Shown here: positions 1 through 6,772 of the stretch, in pieces
Layout: each line of letters opens with the position of its first letter
Numbering within the stretch: the stretch's first letter is position 1
Origin: an uncultured Flavobacterium sp.
GTDB lineage: Bacteria > Bacteroidota > Bacteroidia > Flavobacteriales > Flavobacteriaceae
Direction: 5' to 3'
NCBI RefSeq assembly: GCF_946479975.1
Contig: NZ_CAMLIX010000104.1
Location: 1 to 16,751 of the forward strand
Length of the DNA: 16,751 nucleotides
Position numbers and translations under genes: made by a program
Notes under the pieces: model-generated
Databases searched by the model: none
What the model saw: the letters and a program-made list of their open reading frames with translations, nothing else
Told to the model about the DNA's origin: nothing

Positions 1-710
1 TAGCTTGTTGGAGAAAATGTTGAAGCGGTATAATTTAAAGAAGTTGTCTGTGCTGTAACACTTTGGCACACTGCTGTTGCCGTTCCTCCAGTTGTGATAA
101 TTGGATTAGCATTTACTGTTAATGAAACATTTTGAGTTGATGAACAGCCATTGGCATTGGAAATTGTCATTACACCAGAATAATTTCCCGCGGGTGTATT
201 GGCTGGGATAACAATGGTATTTATACTCCCTCCTCCCGCAGCAAAAGCAAAACTTGTTGCTGTCTGATTAGCCATTCCCGTCCATTGAATAGAGTAACTT
301 GTTGGCGAAAATGTTGAAGCGGTATAATTTAAAGAAGTTGTCTGCGCTGATGTACTCGCGCATACTGCTGTTGCCGCTCCTCCAGTTGTGATGGTCGGAT
401 TAGCATTAACGGTTAATGAAACATTTTGAGTTGATGAACAGCCATTGGAATTGACGATTGTCATTATTCCATTGTACGTACCCGCGGGCGTATTGGCTGG
501 GATAACAATATTATTGACAGTTCCTCCACCAGCTGCAAAAGCAAAACTTGTTGTAGCTTGATTAGCCAATCCTGTCCATTGAATAGAATAACTTACAGGC
601 GAAACTGTTGTAGCTGTGTACACCATCGCTGCAGTAGTAGCAAGCTGGCAAACCGTAATTGTTCCTGATGTACTGATTGTTGGATAACTATTGGCAGGTA
701 CTATCGGAAC
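1..710 (-). repeat. Tandem 294-bp coding repeats (98-residue Ig-like units)
   Basis: The stretch starting GTTGGnGAAAATGTTGAAGC at 7 recurs at 301, and a diverged match recurs at 595, giving an exact 294-bp period that keeps the reading frame. By eye the copies at 7-300 and 301-594 are about 85% identical. Each unit carries the motifs YSIQWTG, TSFAFAAGGG, VIPANTPAG and NGCSSTQNVSLTVN. A related but much more diverged domain lies in the 6773-12727 protein (around residues 980-1070). Confidence 0.85.
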
Positions 711-2315
711 TACCGCATTAGCAGAATTTACTGATGTACAAGTTCCATTGTTTATTGTAAAAAAATAAGTATTAGGTGAAAGTCCAGAGATTAAAGCTGT
801 CGTACCTGAATACGACTGTATATTACCTCCTGGATATAATCTCAAAACTCCACCCGAAGGCAATCCGCTTAGAGCAATCGAACCAGTCGCTAAAGTACAT
901 GTCGGTCCCGTAATAGTCCCAATGACTGGAGCACTAGGCAACGAATTTACAGTCACAGTTGTAGGAGTAGACTCAATAGGTGTACAAGGCCCACTTTGAA
1001 CAACAGCTCTAAATCGGGTCGTTTGAGTCAATGCGAGTGAAGTGTAAGTCGTACTAGTAGTGGCATTTGAAACAGGTGACCAGGTAGTAAATGGACTTAC
1101 AGATGATTCCCATCTTAAAACTGTACCTGTATGTCCTGACAATGTTAAAGCAGCACTTGTAGATCCACTGCAAATAGTAGTTCCTCCTGCTACTGATCCT
1201 CCTGCACTTACTGCGAACACCGGAACACTTGCTGTATACGCTACATTTGGCAGAGTAAGCGCAGAGCTACAAGTACCAGATTCTATTTTTGTAATAGTTA
1301 TAGTTGTTGTACCAACTGTTGTAAATCCTACAGCCGTAAAAGTTCCTACTCCAGAGCCATCAACAGTCATTGGAGCTGTTAATCCGGAAGCAGATGGAGC
1401 ACCACGCGTGTAAGTTACTGTATAATTTCCTTGTGGTAAAGCAGATGTCGTAGATGTCAGCCTAATTGCAGCATCTCCAATACTCGTACAAGCAGTACCA
1501 GCCGATGTCTCAGAAATATTATAAGTTGGACAGGTATAAGTTAGTTTTATCTGTCCATTTCCCCCGTTTCCTCCTTTGTTATTACCAATACCTAGCAAAA
1601 CTAGACCGCCGCCACCGCCACCACCTGGTGCAACTCCAGGAGATCCATTTCCTGCTGCAAGTGCTCCATTACCACCTGCCCCACCATTAGCCACAGCAGC
1701 TCCACCAACACCGAGACCAGTTCCAGTATTACCATTTGAAGCAGTACCCGCACTACTTCCTCCACCTCCTGAATATAACAATCCTACAACAAGACTTCCG
1801 TTTGCTCCACTTCCTCCTGTCCATGGGGTACCCGTACCGCCTACCCCACCTACACCTGCAGCGCCACTTGTACCACTTGTACCACCTTTACCTCCATTTG
1901 CAGTTACTGTAGAAAAAACAGTTGCTGCTCCGTCAAGACCACTAGCATTTGATCCTGCAGGTCCCAAACCAACTGTATAATTTATCGAAGTATTAGGGGT
2001 TACCGAGATTATAGCTTTACTATAGCCGCCACCGCCACCGCCACCTGCAGAAGTACCACTATTATTTCCTCCTCCTGCTCCTCCTGCTCCCCAGCATTCT
2101 GCAGTTACAGATGTAAGACCTGCCGCAACGGTAAATGTACCACTACTTGTAAATGTATTGTTTTGAGCTTGTAAACTGCAGCAAAAAAGAAGGGAGGTTA
2201 CTAACAGTTTGTATTTTATCTTTAAAAGGAAAGCAAATTTTGAATTTTTCTGATTGTGTTTTCTAAATTTTTTACTATCAAGAAAATTCAATGTAGGAAG
2301 TAAATCTTTTTTCAT
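1..2315 (-). CDS. Secreted glycine-rich / Ig-like repeat protein, 3' part outside the window
   Basis: Reading leftward from an ATG at 2313-2315, the frame stays open for 771 codons to base 1, so the C-terminus is missing. The N-terminus is odd: about 25 basic and polar residues precede the hydrophobic signal segment (around residues 28-48), which ends in SLQAQ. Residues about 52-235 form a glycine-rich domain of the tail-fibre-like type (WGAGGAGGG near 70, several runs of Gly and GGAGGNG). Next come Ig-like domains, including one with a LTLSGHTG / RWESS motif (about 340-410) that also occurs in the large gene at 6773-12727. From about residue 538 onward there are three near-identical 98-residue Ig-like units, the last cut by the window edge. 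The likely role is a structural or adhesive surface protein exported by Sec and probably T9SS; the T9SS signal would lie outside the window and is inferred only from the neighbours. No enzyme motif was seen. Confidence 0.85.
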   Translation of the reverse strand, partial: MKKDLLPTLNFLDSKKFRKHNQKNSKFAFLLKIKYKLLVTSLLFCCSLQAQNNTFTSSGTFTVAAGLTSVTAECWGAGGAGGGNNSGTSAGGGGGGGYSKAIISVTPNTSINYTVGLGPAGSNASGLDGAATVFSTVTANGGKGGTSGTSGAAGVGGVGGTGTPWTGGSGANGSLVVGLLYSGGGGSSAGTASNGNTGTGLGVGGAAVANGGAGGNGALAAGNGSPGVAPGGGGGGGLVLLGIGNNKGGNGGNGQIKLTYTCPTYNISETSAGTACTSIGDAAIRLTSTTSALPQGNYTVTYTRGAPSASGLTAPMTVDGSGVGTFTAVGFTTVGTTTITITKIESGTCSSALTLPNVAYTASVPVFAVSAGGSVAGGTTICSGSTSAALTLSGHTGTVLRWESSVSPFTTWSPVSNATTSTTYTSLALTQTTRFRAVVQSGPCTPIESTPTTVTVNSLPSAPVIGTITGPTCTLATGSIALSGLPSGGVLRLYPGGNIQSYSGTTALISGLSPNTYFFTINNGTCTSVNSANAVVPIVPANSYPTISTSGTITVCQLATTAAMVYTATTVSPVSYSIQWTGLANQATTSFAFAAGGGTVNNIVIPANTPAGTYNGIMTIVNSNGCSSTQNVSLTVNANPTITTGGAATAVCASTSAQTTSLNYTASTFSPTSYSIQWTGMANQTATSFAFAAGGGSINTIVIPANTPAGNYSGVMTISNANGCSSTQNVSLTVNANPIITTGGTATAVCQSVTAQTTSLNYTASTFSPTS

Positions 2316-2700
2316 ATTGTGGTATTTTATAATTGAAAAATAAATTCAAATTCAAACAAGACAATTGTGAAAAAGTATAGGGCTTTAAGATGTATATAAA
2401 CTGAAAGAATCCCACTCTCTCGCAATTAACTTAGGGCGGATAAAACAATTACAGAACTGTTTTTTTGAAAAATGATTTAATCAAATTGGGCGTATATGAA
2501 AATAGGTTTTAGTCGACTTTAATTACATTTCATCGAATAAATTGGCTAACAAGGTACGATTTTATTTACATTGTATTTGCGTTTGTAGTATTAAACATAT
2601 AATTTTAACACATAAAACCAGAAAAATCTAAAAAATAAGAAAAAACTGTTAATTTTATAAAAAATAAAATGCAATAATTTGATTTTCATTTATTTATATG
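2316..2700. other. Intergenic region, no gene found
   Basis: This AT-rich gap holds the upstream region of the glycine-rich gene, which is read leftward from 2315. No sensible ORF was seen, and no clear TTG / TAnnTTTG promoter was found on the minus strand for that gene. An 11-nt palindrome, TGATTTAATCA, lies at 2473-2483. A block at 2512-2581 resembles the region upstream of the gene at 13893 and is listed separately. The more GC-rich stretch around 2410-2440 might be leader RNA of the glycine-rich gene, but I recognise no known RNA family in it. Confidence 0.5.
2512..2581 (+). promoter_or_regulatory. Promoter-like block shared with the region upstream of 13893
   Basis: In order on the plus strand are GTCGA (2512-2516), 14 nt, CATCGAATAA (2531-2540), TACGA (2555-2559), 14 nt, and TATTTGCG (2574-2581). 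The same elements occur in the same order at 13757-13841, where they precede a plus-strand gene. Here no plus-strand gene follows. The -7-like element is TGTATTTG, one base off TAnnTTTG, and no TTG sits at the -33 position. Whether it is active is unknown. Confidence 0.35.
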
Positions 2701-2736
2701 AAAAAAGTCTTTTCAGAATAAATTGAAAAGACTTTT
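2701..2736 (-). terminator. Intrinsic terminator of the delta-60 repeat gene
   Basis: A perfect 12-bp stem (2703-2714 with 2725-2736, arms AAAAGTCTTTTC / GAAAAGACTTTT) closes a 10-nt loop. Read on the minus strand it runs into six T residues (2706-2701). It begins 21 nt past the stop codon at 2758-2760. Being nearly symmetrical, it could also stop plus-strand transcripts, though with only four T on that side. Confidence 0.85.
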
Positions 2737-2757
2737 AAAAACATAAAATAAATTAGG

Positions 2758-5700
2758 TTAAAAAATCACCTTTTTAGAAGTTGAATTACCATTATGCAGC
2801 AACATCCTTACTATCAAAACTTGATGTGAAGAAATCAAATTTTGGATGATGTATTTATTAGTTTCAAGCCGATCTGCTTTGTACAATTGGTTTCCAGAAA
2901 TATCATATATTTCAATTTTTTTGAGAGTTTCTTTTGAAGATTCAATAGTAATAGTATGATTTTTTACGACTACTAAAACTTCTTCTAATTCTTTACTATT
3001 AGTTGGAACGCCGAGTGTGCTATTAATATAAATTATCGAAAATCTATTATTGAAACTTCCAGACTCAGTCTCAAATTGATAGGAAGCTTCACTAAGATTG
3101 TGGATCTTATCTAAAGTTTTATCGACTAGATAAATTGGTTTTTCATCAAAAAAATGATCTTGGTGATCGATTTCTATAGTGAAAGCTCCTTTTTCATCTG
3201 CCTTATAGCCTAAAATAATTGAATCATCTTCTGTGAATGGTACGGCTCTTCCTTGAATCGCAAGCTTCTTTTTATCAGCAATACTATAAAAGTCTAATGT
3301 TTGGCCAGAGCTTAAAAGTTCAGCATCATAATTGGAATCCAAACCATTTGTCGCTCCTTCGGCATAGCCCAATAAAATTTGTCTGAAAACATTATCGGTA
3401 TTTTTAAGATTGAGCCAAAAACGATGTTTCTCAATTTGCTTAACCTCTTTTTTTGAATCTTTTGAAGGTTTAAAAAAAGTACTGTTATTTTCCCGGATTC
3501 GCATAGTATTGTTAAACTCTAAAGTGCTGACAGTATTACTTCTGACAAAAAATCCCTGACCCGAAGCAATATTCCCATCTGGAGCTTCAGTACTTACACC
3601 AGAATTGAGCGCAGGTCGTGTTCCAACTCCTCCTAAAAGATTATAAGCCGCAAAACCATCGTTAGTATAAATAAAATTTAAAGGAGGCTGGTTATGTGTC
3701 CAAAAATAGAGTGCTCCCTTTATTTTTGGTGCATTGAATTTTATAAATTCATCTGCACTGATTGCGGACGGATACGGATTACCAACCAAGTAATATTTGT
3801 TAGCCGTTTCCAAATTAACTTCTACTTTTCCATTATTTGGAATTCCTTTAAATGTGCCTTCAAAGATCACTCGATCTGTAATCGAATAGGTTTGAGGAGC
3901 TCTAACATTATAACCGTGACCAGGAATCATATTCATGGTTCCTTTATAATTTTCGACCCAGCCAGAAAATGGATCGTAAAAGAAATATTTATCTAAAAGC
4001 GTTTCGGGTGAAAAATCATATAGCTTTTGATTGCCTACTGGCGATGACCAATAGGTAAAATCGTACCGCATTACTGGAGTAGTTTTTCTTTTGAGATGAA
4101 TGATTCCCGTATTTATCATATCATCATCTGACTGATATAAACTCGCAGCGTTTTCCAGCACTAAAGTTCCAAAACCAGTATATGCAAATTCTATTTCTAA
4201 GTTGTTTTTCTCCGATAGTACTACGGTTTTCGCTTCGTCTATAGCACAACCACACATATTTGTTGTAGTTAAATTTGGATAATTATCTTTAAAAATAACA
4301 TCTTTTCCCGGTGATGGAAATCCGTTTGACCAAGAAATTCCGTTCCAAATTGTAGTATTGACACAAAGTTTTAAACGGGCAATTCTGTGTTTTGAAATAC
4401 CTGAAACCGAATTGAAATTTCCTCCAACCAACAATCGATAATCCTCACTAAAATTCATTGCAAAAACGGTATTATTTAAATTTGCCGAAAAGGAGTTATC
4501 ATAAGCCCCAGAAGGCAATAACCGAATTAATCGTGATACTGCTGTATTTTTATACGTTCCTGAAAAAGCACCTCCAAGTAGTATTCTGTCATCGGGTTGT
4601 ATCAAAATAGTTCGAACATCTCCTTTGCTAAAACCTGTTCCAGATTCGAAGCTTGTATCAAGACTTCCGTCGGTGTTTAATCGAAGAATTCTTTTTTGAG
4701 AAGTTCCGTTGAAGGTTAAAAATGAACCTCCAACAACTATCTTTTTATCAGATTGTAAACCAATTGCGTAAACATTTTTATCAAACCCATTTTGGATATT
4801 AAAACTAGCATCAATACTTCCATCAGAATTTAAACGTACCAAACCAGCTATTGGTAATCCATTAAATGTTTTGAAACGACCGCCAACTAGAATTTTTCCA
4901 TCAGATTGCATTGCTAAAGTTTCAATAATTGCATCTGCTCCCAAACCAGTATTGAAACTTGGATCTTTTGTTCCGTCTGAAAGCAATCTCACAATTCTAG
5001 TAGCGTTTACTGTTGATCCGTTATATTTTATGAAATTACCTGCCACAATAATTTTTTGATCTGATTGAATTGCTAATGCATAAACCTGAGCATTAAAGCC
5101 TTCGCCGATATTAAAAGAGTTGTCAATTTCTCCATTTGAATTAATTCTAACAATTCTATTCATGGTAACGTCATTGTATTTTGTAAAATTACCGGCTAAA
5201 ATTATTTTCCCATCTGCTTGCAGTGCTGTTGCTTTTACTAAATTATTTGCCCCAGATTTTTGAGAATTAAAAGCAATGTCATTAGATCCATTTTCTAAAA
5301 GACAGGCAATTCTTGAAACTGACTCGCCATTAAATTTTTTAAAACTCCCACCCACAATTGTCTTTTTGTCCGGCAGAGGTAAAACGGTAGAAACCGAATT
5401 ATCAAATCCAACTCCTGAAGCCAAATAAGCAATATCCCGTTCACCGTCCCTGTCAATTTTAGCTAATCTTCCTTGGTTTAATCCATCAAAAACAGAAAAA
5501 GAACCGCCAATAAACCAAGAATCTTCTTCATCGAATTCTAAACATAAAACAGAAGCAGATGCCGGCCCTGACCCCATATCAAAATCAGATTTCAATGTTC
5601 CATCGCTATTTAGAAAAACCACTCTGTTAACTTCGGCATTATTGTAAAAACCCGTAAAAGAGCCACCCGCCATAATATCTCCATTGGCATTAATTTTCAA

Positions 5701-6621
5701 TACCTGAATACCTTCTTTACTAAAACCTGTACCGGTTTGAAAGCTCTCGTTTTTGGTTCCATCTTCGTTTAAACAAATTATTCTATTGGCAGTAATATCT
5801 TTATAGGTTGTGAAATTACCTCCTACAATAATCTTTCCGTCTGGGCACAGGGCGATTGCATTTACATCATCATTGAATCCTGTTCCATAATTGAAGCTGG
5901 GATCAAAACTGCCATTTTCATTCAGCCGAATTATCCTGTTAGCCGCTATAGTGTTGAAGGTGGAAAAATTTCCTGTTAGAATTATTTTCTGGTTTGAAGT
6001 CACGCGAACATGCGTAATATTTAAAGCCGATCCTGAGCCAGTTAAAAACGAAGAATCAAGTGCGCCGTTGGGAAGTAAACGCGCCACTCGATTAACTGTA
6101 CTATTTGTGTATTTTGTAAAACTGCCTACAATAATTATTTTACCATCTAACTGTTGAGCAATATCATAAATAATTCCTGTAGTTGCTCCAACGGCCGTAT
6201 TGAAAGTGTCGTCATAAGAACCATCTGGATTTAGACGAATAATTCTTCCAGCGCTTATTCCGTTATAACTTGTAAAACTTCCTCCTAATATAATTTTGCC
6301 ATCGTCTTGTAAATAGGAAGCATACACTTTACCATTAAATCCTGTTCCTGTTTCAAAACTTTCATCAATTGATCCATCCGGATTTAAACGGGTAATGTAG
6401 GAAACGGGAATTCCGTTCAAACTTAAAAAATCACCGCCTACAATTAAACGACCGTCTCTCTGCAAAAGTAAAGTTCGAACTGCTGCGTTAAATCCGTCGC
6501 CGTTTTGGCCATCGTCTTTTGTATTGAACGTAATATCAACTTTGCCTTGCTGTGCAGAAAGGTTTTGATTGAAAAATAGCGTAAGAATTAAAATTGGTAG
6601 ATATAGTATATTTTTAATCAA
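2758..6621 (-). CDS. Delta-60 repeat protein with T9SS C-terminal sorting module
   Basis: This is a 1287-residue secreted protein. The start codon is TTG (6619-6621): an in-frame stop lies at 6664-6666 with no ATG or GTG between, and a good signal peptide follows at once (hydrophobic residues 5-17, cleavage near LSA/QQ at 23-24). Residues about 26-752 contain fourteen repeats of about 51 residues with the delta-60 pattern (DGKIIVGGNF, then RIIRLNPDGS, then D-SF-TG-GF). Such repeats are thought to form beta-propeller-like structures. Residues about 755-1287 are homologous to the C-terminal 531 residues of the neighbouring 6773-12727 protein and end in a T9SS sorting domain of the kind NCBI calls 'type C' (as in Flavobacterium ChiA). 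The likely role is an outer-membrane-attached or released extracellular protein with ligand unknown; no catalytic motif was seen. Terminators on both sides suggest it is monocistronic. Confidence 0.92.
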   Translation of the reverse strand: MIKNILYLPILILTLFFNQNLSAQQGKVDITFNTKDDGQNGDGFNAAVRTLLLQRDGRLIVGGDFLSLNGIPVSYITRLNPDGSIDESFETGTGFNGKVYASYLQDDGKIILGGSFTSYNGISAGRIIRLNPDGSYDDTFNTAVGATTGIIYDIAQQLDGKIIIVGSFTKYTNSTVNRVARLLPNGALDSSFLTGSGSALNITHVRVTSNQKIILTGNFSTFNTIAANRIIRLNENGSFDPSFNYGTGFNDDVNAIALCPDGKIIVGGNFTTYKDITANRIICLNEDGTKNESFQTGTGFSKEGIQVLKINANGDIMAGGSFTGFYNNAEVNRVVFLNSDGTLKSDFDMGSGPASASVLCLEFDEEDSWFIGGSFSVFDGLNQGRLAKIDRDGERDIAYLASGVGFDNSVSTVLPLPDKKTIVGGSFKKFNGESVSRIACLLENGSNDIAFNSQKSGANNLVKATALQADGKIILAGNFTKYNDVTMNRIVRINSNGEIDNSFNIGEGFNAQVYALAIQSDQKIIVAGNFIKYNGSTVNATRIVRLLSDGTKDPSFNTGLGADAIIETLAMQSDGKILVGGRFKTFNGLPIAGLVRLNSDGSIDASFNIQNGFDKNVYAIGLQSDKKIVVGGSFLTFNGTSQKRILRLNTDGSLDTSFESGTGFSKGDVRTILIQPDDRILLGGAFSGTYKNTAVSRLIRLLPSGAYDNSFSANLNNTVFAMNFSEDYRLLVGGNFNSVSGISKHRIARLKLCVNTTIWNGISWSNGFPSPGKDVIFKDNYPNLTTTNMCGCAIDEAKTVVLSEKNNLEIEFAYTGFGTLVLENAASLYQSDDDMINTGIIHLKRKTTPVMRYDFTYWSSPVGNQKLYDFSPETLLDKYFFYDPFSGWVENYKGTMNMIPGHGYNVRAPQTYSITDRVIFEGTFKGIPNNGKVEVNLETANKYYLVGNPYPSAISADEFIKFNAPKIKGALYFWTHNQPPLNFIYTNDGFAAYNLLGGVGTRPALNSGVSTEAPDGNIASGQGFFVRSNTVSTLEFNNTMRIRENNSTFFKPSKDSKKEVKQIEKHRFWLNLKNTDNVFRQILLGYAEGATNGLDSNYDAELLSSGQTLDFYSIADKKKLAIQGRAVPFTEDDSIILGYKADEKGAFTIEIDHQDHFFDEKPIYLVDKTLDKIHNLSEASYQFETESGSFNNRFSIIYINSTLGVPTNSKELEEVLVVVKNHTITIESSKETLKKIEIYDISGNQLYKADRLETNKYIIQNLISSHQVLIVRMLLHNGNSTSKKVIF
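4357..6552 (-). repeat. Fourteen delta-60 protein repeats, permuted closure
   Basis: The units are spaced about 150 bp and are diverged in DNA but regular in protein. The first full unit starts at residue 56 (DGRLIVGGDF). Units 6 and 7 are the most degenerate (NGDIMAGGSF; EEDSWFIGGSF). The fourteenth stops after RIARLK, lacking its second half, while residues 26-55 before the first unit supply just such a second half (VDITFNTKDDG ... VRTLLLQ). Confidence 0.8.
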
Positions 6622-6659
6622 AATGATATAATTAAGGTTGATAATTGTAAGAATTAAAC

Positions 6660-6689
6660 CAAATTATAAAGTGTTATTAAAATGCACAA
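6660..6689 (-). promoter_or_regulatory. Candidate promoter of the delta-60 gene
   Basis: On the minus strand, TTG (6689-6687), 18 nt, then TATAATTTG (6668-6660) approximates the Bacteroidota -33 TTG / -7 TAnnTTTG pattern, with one extra base inside the -7 element. It would give a leader of roughly 30 nt before the TTG start. It is the best match in the 151-bp gap but not a perfect one. Confidence 0.35.
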
Positions 6690-6717
6690 TACCTAGATTC
6701 AGGGATATTTTGAACAT

Positions 6718-6750
6718 AAAAAAAGCCCATTCTTTTAGGAATGGACTTTT
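6718..6750 (-). terminator. Intrinsic terminator of the 1984-residue adhesin gene
   Basis: The stem pairs 6721-6732 with 6739-6750 around a 6-nt loop. The single C/A mismatch in the plus-strand reading becomes a G-U pair in minus-strand RNA, and seven T follow on that strand (6724-6718). Strand and position, 22 nt after the stop codon at 6773-6775, assign it to the gene that ends there. Confidence 0.85.
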
Positions 6751-6772
6751 AAAATGTATTTTTTTTACTGTT

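Noticed and set aside
1..710. CRISPR array
   Set aside because: The repeats are 294 bp, contiguous and coding, with no spacer/repeat alternation.
1060..1413. Plus-strand ORF of 117 codons, and others like it at 1466, 3694, 4871, 5891, 7469, 8187 and 9489
   Set aside because: All lie inside strongly supported minus-strand genes and show no family resemblance.
1576..1980. Proline-rich plus-strand ORF of 134 codons
   Set aside because: It is the opposite-strand shadow of the glycine-rich domain, since Gly codons (GGN) read as Pro (CCN) in reverse. It has no promoter and no signal.
2400..2450. Riboswitch or known structured RNA upstream of the glycine-rich gene
   Set aside because: It is more GC-rich than its surroundings, but I could not fold a convincing structure or recognise a family.
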